Source of the DNA: Aspidiotus rigidus
Taxonomy: Eukaryota > Arthropoda > Insecta > Hemiptera > Diaspididae
Direction: 5' to 3'
Assembly: GCA_035079385.1 (NCBI GenBank)
Contig: JAVHKY010000024.1
Coordinates: forward strand, 930,001-994,000
Length of the DNA stretch: 64,000 nt
Shown piece after piece: positions 1 to 11,639 of this stretch. Position numbers and translations under genes: made by a program. The stretch's first letter is position 1; the number at the start of each line of letters is the position of its first letter. The notes under the pieces were generated by a model. The model did not search any database. It was not told the origin of the DNA and saw nothing but the letters and a program-made list of their open reading frames with translations.

Positions 1-867
1 GTGAGTCTAGGGTGACTGATTCTGTAGCTAACCCTTACTCACACTCTGTGGCAAAAACATGAGACTACGCGAGGTACACAACTTAATTTTCAATAACACT
101 TTAATTTCAACATCAAATTCTTTTGAAATACTCCGGTTTGAGGTGGGGCGTATAATGACGCGATATTCTTGCTCCTATGCTTGCAAAATGGGGTGGGGCG
201 GTTGCTATTGCATAACTCTTTTGAGTTTTCATCCATAAGTGTGCGCTTTTAATTCTCTTAAAGATAACATTTTTCAAGGAAAAAGCTTTTTATAAGTACG
301 TGCAAGGACGACACAGTTTTGAAAATAATTCTCTCATAGATTGCGATGAGAGCGTGAATACAAATTATGATTGCATGAAGAGAAGAGCAGCTGGAAATAA
401 CATAGAATCATACTCGGGAATTGGAGATGATCAAGAATGAATTATGAGTAGAGGGGTGAGAGATGGTGAGGATATATGTACGCCTCATTGAGAGAACGAT
501 TTATAGAATAAGTTGGAGTTATGAAGAAAGGACTTAGGCGAAATGATGACTTGTAGGCAGAGGTAAAAATTATTTCATTTTTTTTATTTACATTTAGATT
601 TCTTTTAAATTGACCAGTTACTAAGAGAGTGGGAGCTCAGTGGTTTTGAAAAGTGAAGATGTGGAAAAAGAAATTTAGTTGTTGGAAGAATTGAAAGATG
701 TTGACAACAAATAGAGAGTCATCTGATAGTGCTTCTATGTGATTGTGAGAGATAAGTCAGCAGTTCGGGAGTGAAACTAATTTGGAACAGGAAAAGATAT
801 GTTGAATGAAGGAGCTATCAGAATCGCAATGAGAGCATGAAAGAAGGATATAAGTGATGAGATGGGT
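1..867. other. AT-rich stretch without a gene; degenerate local duplication
   Basis: No coding sequence is recognisable. Parts of 330-540 reappear, diverged, at about 820-1165: both contain GAGATGATCAAGAATGAAT, then GAGATGGTGAGGAT, then an AACGATT motif in the same order. A third, inverted version lies at 48.0-48.1 kb. This is repeat-derived sequence with no visible function. Confidence 0.5.
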
Positions 868-1156
868 GTGTGTGGTGAGTCTACAACAACCAACATTAAA
901 AGATACTTGAGAATCGGAGATGATCAAGAATGAATCGATACGTTCTTGTAATTTATGGTTATTCATATTACCAAGAAGAGTGTACACCCGAAGGTGTAGC
1001 AAATCATATTGAACCACAAGAGAAACAACCGCTAAACGTTTTCGGTTAAACAACCATCATCGGAGCGTAAACGAAAGCGACTCTATTAGAGAGGCAAGAG
1101 ATGGTGAGGATGTGTGTATCTTATTAAGAAAACGATTCATTGAATAAATTTGAGTA

Positions 1157-2210
1157 CTAGTTTAAGCAAAAAACTTGATTGTAGATACAGGTGAAAAGTC
1201 GTGTGTTGCTTACGCAGCTGCGTAAGCATTTTTTAGTATTTCGTTTATCGATTTGGTCAATTCTTATGTAATCACGTCCACCGATTAGGTGGAGTACGTT
1301 AGATTGAGAAAAATAGTTGAAAAATTCTCCAGTCGCTGGAACAGTCTGAAAATAGTAGAGAAGTGAAAAATCCACTTTTTCAACCTGGAGAACTGCGATT
1401 TTCATATTTCATTCATCAATTAGGTCAATTCTTAAGTAAACTTGTCCGTCGAGTTTGAAAAAAATAGTCCAAAAATCCTCCAGTCACTGGAATGTTGTGG
1501 AAATGACAAATAATCGAGACAATCCAATTTTTCACCCTGGGGGACCGTGATTTTTGGTATAATTGTCATCAATTACGTCAAATCTTATGTAAATATATCC
1601 GCCGAGTTGGGAACAAATAATCAAAAAATTCCCCAGTTTCTGGGATGCCCTGGAAACGGTAAAAACTCTAGGTAATCCCTCCTACTAACACAGTTTGTAC
1701 CTACGACTTCAAGGGAACAAAAATAAACATTCTACACTTTAAAGTAGAGGAAATGAAACTTAGGGGTGGGTGTGTATCCTTGGTTTTTTACCATCTCCAG
1801 AGCGTCCTAGCGACTGGAGAATTTATTGAATATTTTCTTCCAACTTGTAAGATGTATGAAATATCAAAACTCACCGTCCTCCAGGGTGAAAAAGTGGATT
1901 TTCTCGATTATTTGTCATTTCCAAAACGTTCCAGCGCCTAGAGAACTTTTTGACTATTCTTTTTAAACTCGGGGGACATGTTTACTTGAGAATTAAACTA
2001 ATTGATGAATGAAATATGAAAAATCGCAGTTCTCCAGGTTAAAAAAGTGGATTTTTTCACTTCCCTATTATTTTCAGACTGTTTCCGCGACTGGAGAATT
2101 TTTCAACTATTTTTCTCAATCTAACGTACTCCACCTAATCGGTGGACGTGTTTACATAAGAATTGACCAAACCGATAAACGAAATACTAAAAATATATTT
2201 TGGGTCTATC
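1157..2210. repeat. Foldback with arms made of ~154-bp units
   Basis: Between about 1240 and 1680 the units read on the minus strand; between about 1770 and 2210 the same units read on the plus strand, around a centre near 1,720. Each unit carries CTCCAGGGTGAAAAAGTGG, then CATTTCCA, then CGACTGGAGAATTTTT. The same unit forms a direct tandem array at 48.9-49.85 kb. Arms built from tandem units resemble Foldback/Galileo-type elements, but no transposase is seen. Confidence 0.65.
1207..1228. repeat. Perfect 22-bp palindrome
   Basis: The core is GCTTACGCAG followed immediately by its reverse complement CTGCGTAAGC, extended by one T/A pair on each side. The copy in the right arm (47,901-47,920) has one mismatch at the centre. 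In the right arm this palindrome is exactly where the sequence jumps from block 1081-1232 to block 1555, so it marks a rearrangement junction. Confidence 0.7.
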
Positions 2211-2510
2211 AACATTCCCATTTCATCCCACGGAGGAGTGCGTATTTTTCAGCTCGATCATTGACTATTGATTTCTCGCGTTCTATTGCGGTAGCAGTCA
2301 TGGTTCACCCCGCTATTCATGGAAAAATCACAGAAATTCATTAAATATTGATTTTTTTGGGAATGTTCCACCTCATCGAGGACTATGGTACTCATGTATG
2401 TTGTAGTAGATGGTATGGCGCTTCAAATGAATGATTTTCCCCAGGTGCCTTCCCCCAATTTTTTTTTTATTCGAGTTTGAAGTTTTGTTATTGCTAGAAA
2501 CGAGGGAAAA

Positions 2511-2971
2511 AACGATGGCTTCCTTAACGAAGTTAAACGAGGAACGCAGGGAACCTGTTTTATGAGTCAAATGGGATTTGGTATTGAAAATTCAAGGAAG
2601 CCTAGACCTAGATAAAGATAGTATAAAGAAAGCCTAGACCTACTATAAGCCTTTGAGAGTCTAAATTTCTCTCGAATTTCCAGCTATATATGATATCTGG
2701 TGAGTTGAAATTGTTCCAAGTCCCTTTCATATCATATATAGCTCGAGAGTCGAAATTTTCATAAGGACCCCCCCCCCGCCCCGCCTTATCATATGTAGCT
2801 CGAGAGTCGAAATTTTTTCCAAGTCGTCCTAGCTCGAGAGTAGACATTTTTCCAAGTCCCTCTCCTATCATATATGGCTCGAGAGTCGAAATTTTTCCAA
2901 GTTTTCCGCTGGACGGCGGACGGCGCAGCAAATTTCTCAAAAAGCCCCCCATAAAACAGGTTCCCTGTTAA
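2511..2971 (-). mobile_element. Modular minisatellite element, left copy
   Basis: One end reads GACGGCTTCC-like sequence, then AACGAAGTTAAACGAGG, then CAGGGAACCTGTTTTATG. The other end (2955-2969) is the palindromic AACAGGTTCCCTGTT. Between them are about five ~45-bp units of the form CTCGAGAGTCGAAATTTTTCC + AAGTC + CCTATCATATA. The same flanks without this block occur at 50,171-50,185 and about 50,531-50,545, so it behaves as an insertion. No coding capacity is seen. The mobilising enzyme is unknown. Confidence 0.6.
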
Positions 2972-3395
2972 TATGAATGATTTTTTTTGAAAAAAATACC
3001 ATGGATGAACGTTCACATATACTAAAATGTCCCCAAGTTTCATCGCTGCGCGATAATTATTGCCTGAGATGCAGCCATTTGTATTTTAGGCCTAAAAATG
3101 ACTCTGCAGCCCATGTGGGTGAGCGGATGGGTCCAATTTTTTGGGTTTCGAGTTTTCTCATTGGGGACAACATTTTGGCGGACATTTGAAACATTTTCCG
3201 ACCATGGCCATTTTCCCCCCTTACCAGGCTAGAGCCTTTGCGAGTACACCCCGCGTGCGTGTGTGCGTGCGCTTGCACATCTCTACCCTGTGGGTGATTC
3301 AAGCCTAGACTAAAAAATTTCAAGATGACTGATAAAATATAAGAGATATGAAGTATGATCTCCATTTATTTGGCTATGCCTGAAAATGTTTTAAA

Positions 3396-6300
3396 AATGA
3401 ATGCTCCTGTCTTTCAAAAAATGAGCTGTGTATGATGGGATGGGGACTTGGACAAATTTCATCTTTCGATTCTCAGCCTTAAAATCAAATTTTTCCCATA
3501 GAACAGGTTCCACTTCGTTAGGGGAACCGTCGTTTTCAATATTTTCGACTCGAGTTTCTCTTCAGATTTAATTCTGTATCACTAGAAGAAATCATTTTGT
3601 TTCTCTGTTTACTGTTCTCTTTGCGATTCAGGGCGTACTGAGTGATCATTCTTCTAAATTATTCGGGAAATATTGTGGTGCTGTATTTCATGTTATGTTC
3701 CAAAAAAGATGGTAACATGTGAGTGCTCTATCTATCTCTTTGCTGATCCCTGATCAAAAGTGGGCTGTGGGTCAGTCGGAAATTGGCGAGGTGCTCTGTA
3801 TGAGACGCATCGTCATCGATAACCTTCACCTAATTTGGAGAATTGTGAAAATTTTACCAGAGGTGTAGTATGACGTCATTAGTGACCTTGACCCACTTCA
3901 GAAAAAGCTATATAGGCTAATTTGAGCTGAAAATGTAGCCTATCGTATGGTGTATAAGTTAGCCTATAATATACTGGGCTGGACAAGGCTGATATCGTAG
4001 CCCAACAGTATATACAAAACTAGTAGCTCGTCAGCTAGTTAGCCTAGAGTACTCCTGATACGTAATTATTATACAAGAAATTGGACTAATAGGTAAACTC
4101 TTTTTGCTAACGTCATAAAGTGGACCCTTTCTGGAGCCCGGCCCAAGCACCGCACACACCCAAAAACTTAATACATGACCCAATATTTTTCCACTTTTTT
4201 TTTCATGCCTCCTACATTCTTATCGCATCTTTCGGCGATTTGTTATGCTATCTTTCCTTTTATTTACCATTCATTTATTCCCTTATCTCATCTTCATTAC
4301 ACCTAAGTATTTTTATGAGTACAATTTGGTTTCGTTGGGAACAAGTAGAGGAGGTGACTCATCCTGTGTGTAATCCCTTTTATAGGTAATAAATTAAACG
4401 AAAATTATTGATGCGTGGGTCGAATTAATTTACCATTTTGCGGAGAAAGAAAAAATTTAGATACTCGTATATATCGAGACTGATGACTGCGCTACTCAGC
4501 CTGGCGGCGACAATGTATTTTCGTACGTCGTGACGAATGATACACGAGTCGTCATAGGGCGGAAAAAGGAGACATCGATGATGAGGTCGACTGTAAATTT
4601 TCTGAAGCGTGTACCATAATGAGCGAGTAAATATACCAGAAAAGGAACGATATTCGTCAGCGAAGTGAATGAGAAAATACAGACAATTAGGTACGTCTAC
4701 GTATTCGTCATTAGAAAAAAAAAAAAAAAAAAAGTAGACGAATAAAAATCTTTACAAACGTGCGCATTCTACTAGGTACATTACAATTTTACGAGACTTC
4801 GTACCTGCTGAGTAAAGAGAAAAAGAAGAGCACGCGCTCGTAATCTACTTACAATACATTATACGGTTCAAATGGCACCAAAAGTCTATCTCCGATATCT
4901 CGCTGTATTATATACATAAAAACTTCCTTGCGCTCTATGTTCGTATCTGTGTCCCTTCTTAAATACCAGACAATCTACATACTCCGGTGCTTAAATAAAG
5001 CATCAATACTTAATCAGTTCATTCGAATGACCATCCCTTATAAGCTTGTGGTTTGATTTCACGTGAGCCCCAGCGTTATCTTCGCAAATATTCTGTGTCT
5101 TTCCATAGAACTTTGAATCAATGCGTTTACATCTTCAGAAAATGCGTTTGAAACGGGTTTTTTTACTTCTTCCCTGGTTTCGTAAGTTCACCGATACAAA
5201 CGATCTAAAACAAGTGGCGCGTACGTACGATCTCGCGATCAGATCTAATCAGCAGATCAGTCGTCTTTCGGTATCGTTCTGGACAATGTATTGTCGCAGC
5301 CACCCTTAATAGACTACAATAATGCTCGTTAAGTAAATGTACGAGAGAAGAAGACTTGTAAATAATAATATGTTGTCGTTTTTCGATTCGAAATACCTCC
5401 ACGGATGTGTGTGTGTGTACTTAACGCTGTTAGTGTAGAGTAAACAGATGGCCAGGAGTGAGTGATGTAACTGAAAATACTGAATCCATTTGAAAAATAC
5501 GCGTCTCTTTGAAGTGCCTACTCTTATATTCACAGACGTGTACATAATATTTTGGTGTATTTTGGGTGGGCGAAAAGCGAGTTTGTGTGGTGGTCAAGGT
5601 AAGTGGTCGTTTGTGCTCGTGACCGAAAACGAAAGTTTAATTACCTCGCGGTATCATCGTGTCTAGGTGGTTGATGAGAATCATCCGCGACGAAACGTGT
5701 CTGTCGTATATCGAGTGTCGCGAGAAGTGTCTTCTTAGCTTCAAAGTAAATTCAATTTCGATACTCGTAAGTTTCATTTCATAACTATTTATTTACTCTG
5801 GACTTACGAAAATGAAGGTGTAAAGCTATACCCAGGAATGCAGAAAGGCTACTCCTTTCTGAATGTTTCATCATGTGGAGAAGAGGCTTCTTGTTACGTG
5901 ATGTAGAGTGAAGTTGAAAGTGAAAAATTGAGGACAAGTACTTCTCAGAAATAATTTTTGATTCTATTCAAAGAGATTGAAAGAAATTTTGCACATACTT
6001 TCAAGTATGGTTTGTCTTCGATTACTCGTAGGATTAATTTCTCTTTCATCATCCTAGAAGCGCCATTGGACGATGCTATTTGAGGACTAGTCCATATTTC
6101 TACGTGGTGTCTAGGTCTAGTTCGGCTCGGACAATGTTTTCATAAATACCAATATTGCCTTGAGAGAAACGCCAATTTTCCTATAACTATTCTTAGTAGA
6201 TGCTTTCCTGTGGGTTAATAATTAGGCATGGTAGGTATATCTTGAAGAGAACCTGATTTACAAGAGGGAGTTGATGAAATACGAGTTTCGGCCATCCAGT

Positions 6301-7530
6301 TTGAGCTCGATTGTGACGCCATTTGGGTGGGAAATAATTGGGGTCGGAGGCTTCTAACTTCTTTATAAAAACGGAAAAATTTAGGCTTTCGAGCTACTAA
6401 ATATGAAGAAGAGGACTTGAAAAAAAAAGAAAATGTATTGCAATCTTCTTCTGTACAAAGTTTGTTTGGTGCAAGTTCAGCCGTTTCAGCGTAAAAAATG
6501 CCTTAGAAAGTTGACTGTTCAAATTCTCGAGTTATTTTGCAAAATATTGTATGTATTCCTCGTTGAACTTTCATTCATGCAGTTTTACTTCGTTTTTTCA
6601 AATATGTATTGTACATACGTAGCGAACCGTTTTAAAATAGCTTTCCTCACCCTCTTACCCGTGCTTCTTCGCGTATTCGGACTCTTAACGGCCTCAACTT
6701 CATTCATAACTAATGAAATTACACCGGAAGGAAAGAAATTTTATTGCCGTTTGTATTCAGGGAATGGCTGTGCTCTACGTGTACAAGTATATATACTTTT
6801 ACTCTTACACGCTCGTAGATCTATTACTTGTAGTCCGAGAAAAATATTAGCTCTCTTAACGGTCATTCGTTGTAGCGCAGCGGTAAGGGAGGCGTTAAAA
6901 TGCGGGAAAAATTACCTGACATTTTTTTTCATCTTCCCCCCCTATATAAGATCATCTTAGCCACGAAACTAACAACTTCTAATTTTTAAAAAGTGCACCC
7001 CTACGGTAGCTATACTTTTTTACTTGGAACATTTTACTCAAAGGTACAATAATGGTTGATTTTTTTTTTTTTTTTTTCGAACGCTTTTGGTAAACGAGTG
7101 TCCGAATAATGGATATGATGCAACTATTCTCTTTTAGTCTGGGTATTCGACTGGTATAAATTTTTGAAATAAAGTTTGTTCCATTCCTTCCCGATCCCAC
7201 CATATGCGAGATGAACGGGTGTAAAATGGATCCGTCGGCTGTTTACAATCTTGTTTTTTGCGCAAAGAATTTCAGCCAAACTGGATATAGAAGAGAGCTT
7301 GACTTCACCTCAGTCTGAAATTGAAGACTCTCGATTGATTTTGAAATAAAAAAAAAAGAATTTCATAAATCTACTCTGAAAGATTACAGAAAAAATCCTT
7401 AATGATAAGAATTTTCAGATCCCCCTATCCAGAAGATGGAAAAGAACAGGTTATAAATTAACGTCACTAAATAATCAAAATAATAAAAGAAAAAAAAAAT
7501 TGGCGATTCTCCTTTGCGGGAAAAACATTG
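3396..7530. other. Gene-poor AT-rich interval
   Basis: No protein or RNA gene is recognisable. It holds a fragment of the modular repeat (about 3,495-3,550), one TGACGTCA palindrome (near 3,871) followed by GTGACCTTGACC, a poly(A) run (about 4,714-4,731), a good splice-donor-like AAGGTAAGT near 5,598, and a poly(T) run near 7,061. A 175-codon open frame at 6433-6960 shows no motif and is not called. Confidence 0.5.
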
Positions 7531-8032
7531 AGGGTGTGCTTTGCTTGTTCAGAAAATCCGAAACGGTGTACGATAAGTTGCATAAACATCCCCAAAAACC
7601 CTGCAAGGTTCGCGAAGCCAGCGGTCACTATGCGACGCTTGTCGGGCGTGCGTGGGTAGTCCTCGTGACAAATGACGAGGAATGATTTTGCAAGGTCACA
7701 TCTCAGGGCTCCATTTTCTGACGAATTTTTTCGATCTTTGGAAATGTTGTACAATAGGACTCAACAAAAGGCGCTATTGGAACAGAATCCTGAATTTCGG
7801 CTCCAGAAGAATTTCACTCTCGTCAAAAAATAGACGAATTTTTATCAATTTCAACGTTTAATTGAGAAAGTATAGGAAAAAATTTTAAAATTCTGCTTCG
7901 GTAATGCCCCTGGTTGAACCTTTCTGGAAAACATTTCAATTATTCAGAAAGATCCGTTGAAAATTTGAGCAATAAAATCTGATTTTCGGTACCATGTTTT
8001 ACGAGCATATTTTCACGAGTAAAGCACACCCT
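7531..8032. mobile_element. 502-bp MITE-like repeat, copy 1
   Basis: The ends share the inverted terminal sequence AGGGTGTGCTTT (7531-7542 and 8021-8032), continued imperfectly inward. A second copy in inverted orientation lies at 27,902-28,374 and lacks one end. No transposase is present. A minus-strand open frame (7467-7754) overlaps it and a nearly identical frame is open in the second copy. The superfamily is not assignable from what can be seen. Confidence 0.6.
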
Positions 8033-8468
8033 TAAATCACGGATATATCTTTTCTTCAAACTTCATAAATTCTTTTTTTTTATTTTTTTCTTTGGAAGTG
8101 ATAATAGAGACTAAAGATGCAGGTCCCAAAGGAGCAAGGTCGAAATTTTTGTGTCCCTATGATGTCGTCAATTAGTGACGTCATTCTCGTCTAGTGATTT
8201 TGTTTAGTTATAAGTATGTTAGGCTCATGTTAGAAGCTATTGCTCGGCCTCGTGTAGCCTAGTATAATGAAATTCAAGGATACAGGATCCAAAATAGCGA
8301 CGAATGTCGCAATTCTTCTAGTCGATACGGTGTCATCAGCTCATGACGTCATTTTCGTCTCGTGGTGACGCAAATTACAGAATGACTGAATTGGATAGAC
8401 TCCTCACAGGCACGATCCATTTGAATAATAAGAGGAGAACGACCCTCAACCCTAAGACATTTTCATGT
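8033..8468. other. No gene; two TGACGTCA palindromes
   Basis: AT-rich sequence with T-runs near 8,070-8,090 and TGACGTCA near 8,177 and 8,345, each followed by TT and CGTCT. It also holds AGGCCT/TAGCCTAG-type motifs near 8,220-8,270 that recur around 3.9, 21.2, 52.5 and 54.6 kb. Confidence 0.45.
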
Positions 8469-8990
8469 CAAAAGAGGGTAAATCAAAGGTGTTGGAGGCT
8501 GGAGGCACTTTGCCTCCGGAGGTACCTTGCTTCGACCTATAGGCTTGGAGGTGCTTTCAAAGATCCTTTAGGAGGTATCTTTTTTTCAACAGTATTCTAT
8601 TCCTTGAAATCTCATTCAACCACTTTGATGATAGCGCTGCTCGGTTCGAATAAAAGCCAAAGTCTTAAATACACCTTCTGAGTATCATCTGTCATCTGGC
8701 AACACTGATAGGCCAATATATTACATCTGGTCACACTGATCAACGTTACAAGTGCCTCCGGAGGCGTCTTCGACACTGTCTCCAGAGGCATTTTCTCCAA
8801 TTTCAGTAATTGCGCTGGATGCTCTTGGAGGTACCTCCAGAGACATGCTTTGGAGGGTCAGGAGGCGCCTCCAAACGTGTCCACCACTGGAGGCAACCGG
8901 AGTCGGAGGGTCATTTTCTGTATTCGTTCCGGAGGCCTCTAAAAAATAATTATGCCTCCAACATCCTTGGAGCAAATTGTGGCTGTTAGG
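8469..8990. repeat. Cluster of GCCTCC/GGAGGC palindromes
   Basis: Many short inverted motifs are packed here: GCCTCCGGAGG twice, GGAGGCGCCTCC once, GGAGGTACCTCC once, plus scattered single GGAGGC and GCCTCC. The block is markedly more GC-rich than its neighbours. It is not a regular tandem array; spacing varies. No gene is recognisable. Confidence 0.65.
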
Positions 8991-9829
8991 AGGAAGGAGG
9001 TTTTCATCTAGTGTAGCATCTTGGAAAAATTTGGAATTTCGAGCTACAACAAATCGTAGAGCCGAAAAAGAGGAAAATCCCGATCCATTTCAGAGACTTG
9101 AGAAAATTTTGCCTTTTCCGCGGTATATATCTATGAGGAGGGAGGCCAGGAAAAATTCTTGACTTTGGTTTCCGTCTGTCCTGCAAATTGTGGTTCAAAA
9201 GGGAGGCAGCAACTCTGATTCTGTTTAGAGTTTTGGAAAATGTTTGTGGACTGCAATAAATATCCTTAATTTGGGGAAACAACAGCTGCTCGTATGGATT
9301 CCCATTCTCTCTTTTTCTTCTCAGATTCGAACTAGATGAGATTATTTAGGTTGAAGGACGAAATTTTTCGTAGTCCATTTCCTCGCTCGGTGGTTTAAAC
9401 TTTAATATAGAACCTGTTCTAGGAGGAGGGGGGGGGGTCTTTTTTCAATTATGTGACGTCCGTTATCTGGTGAAAACTGACCTACCCTGATCTAATAAGA
9501 AACTGTCTCTTCTAAGTCTTCGAGGTTGGAAATGAGGGAGCCACTTGGTGGAGAGTGTAAATGGTTTTGTTGAACAAATTGTTTGCAGCAGAAATTGATT
9601 AGTCAGCTTCAATCACGCTGCTACACGTTGGCCTACTATCAAATTCCTCCCGAAACCTGCATATTATATTTGCTTGTGAATAATAAAAAAACTTTACATT
9701 TATAATATTTATATAATTTTTTTTTCTTTTTTTTGGAATATCATAATATATATTTTTGGTTGGATGTAATTAAAAAAAAAAAAAAAAACAGAATAGTGGT
9801 AAGAAAAACAATTTGACATTGAATCAATA
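8991..9829. other. No gene; AT-rich
   Basis: Contains a G-run (about 9,428-9,437) next to a GAACCTGTTCTA motif related to the modular element, and long T and A runs (9,717-9,735 and 9,771-9,788). No coding similarity is seen. Confidence 0.45.
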
Positions 9830-10695
9830 ATTTCTTGAGAACGGCACGATGAATTTTTTTTAAATTTAAAAATTACCGAGTTCAGATAGTCTTCTTTCAG
9901 ATTCCAAAGTTTGGTAAAAAAAATCTTCTGTAGTTTCTGAGATCTCGCGACCACAAATTTTGCACATACGGTACCGGCTGGACCAGAAAGATGTTACCAG
10001 TTAAATGGGAGTTCGCACTAAATTCACTCCAGCCCGGAAACACGAAACGTTAGATGTATATTTTGAATCTACAAAATTTGTTTCTCAATTTTATTTTCCA
10101 TTTACGCCCCTAATCAACTTCTTAAGACTTTTTGAGACGAGTTATGGAGCAAAATGTGGCAAAAATCGACCAATTTGCCAAAATTATCAAAAATTGAAAA
10201 CCGTTTAAACTTCCGTGTTTTACTTGACTTGAAAGTGAAATTTAACGTTGATCCCGAAAAAAATACCTGAATAATCCTACGACGCTTCAAAGTGGGGGAA
10301 TTTTCGATTTCTTATTTCAGAAATCTTGACATAATTACTGTATTGGTCAATTTTTGTCACATTTCAGTCCATAACTCGGCTCAAAAAAGTCGTAGAAAGT
10401 TCAATAGAGGCGCAAATTGAAGATAAAATTTGGGATTTAAAGTACTCATCTAACCTTTTGCGTTTTGGGGCTGCAGGGGGGGGTGCAAACTCCCATTTAA
10501 CTGGTAACATCCTTCTGGTCCAACCGGTATATCTATAAAAAATGTTTGACCATCAACAATTTCTTGAGAACCGATCGATTTTTTTAAAACTTGAAAAATT
10601 ACCAAGTTCAGATAGTCGTCCTTGAGATTCCGAAGTTTGGTAAAAAATATTTCATAATTTCTGAGATCTCGCGGCCACAAATTCTGTACAAATAC
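9830..10695. repeat. Foldback flanked by ~145-bp direct repeats
   Basis: The ends of 9,965-10,535 are inverted copies of each other (TGGACCAGAAAGATGTTACC at the left against GGTAACATCCTTCTGGTCCA at the right). The inverted similarity continues inward, for example AACTCG around 10,135 and 10,378, with a centre near 10,250. On both sides lies a direct repeat of about 145 bp (9,830-9,970 and 10,555-10,695) carrying TCTGAGATCTCGCG. No transposase is seen. Confidence 0.6.
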
Positions 10696-11639
10696 CTATA
10701 TAATAAATCGTAAAATTGCAAAACGAAAGCAATACCGCCCCTTTCTACGAAAAGTTGGTAAAAATCCTCGTAAAATGGGTTTCCTGCTCGTCTCAATTGA
10801 CGAAGTCCTGCCGAGTGGCGAATTTCCCTCTTTTTTCTTTTTCTGATCAATTTTAAATCTGGGATGAGACCTCTTTCTTTTACGCAATTTTTTTTTTCTT
10901 TTTGATAGCTGTACCAATAGACTAAAATACGTCGATAGTATTTATCTCGTTCTTGTTCATTATGAATTGCCCTAAGTTCATTCAGTCCGTCTGACCTTCA
11001 TTCAATTTTTATTTCAGTGCTTCCCCCGTATCGTCTCTATTTTCGTTTGCTCTCTTTTCGTATCGTCTCTCTTCTCTTTCTACCGAAAGCCGTCTCTTGC
11101 GACGTGTCTGATTTGAGCCTATCTCCAAATTTTTATCCTCAGAGCAAACTCTCTGTTTTCCTTCTTTTGATCAGTAGGTGCCTCGTCTCTTGTCTCTTTC
11201 TCTCTCTCAAGTTTAAATGTTAAATAGGGAAAGCAAATTCATCTATCAGAACTTTTTGAAGACTCGACATTCCCGACAGAAGAAATTATCGTCGACGTAC
11301 TAAAATCTTCTCTCAAATATGTGATCGCTTATAAATCTATCGCACGTATGTGTTTTATCAAGAAGTGCTCTATTTTCTAGAATGAGTATTTTTCGTGAAT
11401 GACGTATTCCAGGTGGCGCTTCTGTCTTTTGTCTGTAGCATGGCTTCGTTCGGGGAATCCGCTCTTATTACCATCTTTCGTATTCATTCCTGTCTCGTTT
11501 GGAGTGAGCAACAAGTTAGTTTCGTCGTCGCAACCGACCGCGATGTAGGTTTATCGTTGTACGCATTTCGGGAATTGATTGCGTTAGTATAATACGCGAT
11601 TGTTCTTTTTTTTTACGACGAAAAAAAAAATTATGTTTC
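10696..11639. other. No gene; CT-rich stretch
   Basis: The plus strand at 11,015-11,220 is dominated by TCTC/CTCT runs. Short open frames there are low-complexity translations. No other structure is visible. Confidence 0.4.

Larger units (their letters stand above)
868..3395 (+). repeat. Left arm of a long inverted repeat pair (partner 45.06-48.11 kb)
   Basis: Blocks of this segment recur in reverse order and orientation at 45,060-48,112. The matches are 893-945/1081-1232 with about 47,897-48,112; 1555-2345 with 47,100-47,893; 2345-2970 with 46,554-47,100; 2971-3241 with 46,287-46,553; and 3296-3395 with 45,063-45,160. The left copy has extra blocks at about 945-1080 and 1233-1555, and the right copy has about 1.1 kb extra at 45.16-46.29 kb. 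The open frames here (for example 2009-2344) are translations of the repeat and recur wherever the repeat does, so they are not called as genes. Confidence 0.8.

Noticed and set aside
2009..2344. 111-codon frame recurring at 47,107-47,442 and partly at 49,823-50,011
   Set aside because: The recurrence follows the DNA repeat itself, including non-coding flanks; related units elsewhere are full of stops. It is a translation of the ~154-bp unit and neighbouring repeat, not a conserved gene.
6863..6900. tRNA-like GTAGCGCAGCGGTAAG
   Set aside because: It resembles a tRNA D-arm, but no B-box, anticodon arm or acceptor pairing follows within 80 bp.
6433..6960. 175-codon open frame on the plus strand
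   Set aside because: Long for the region but with no recognisable domain, mixed hydrophobic low-order sequence, no promoter or splice context, and AT-rich composition like its surroundings.
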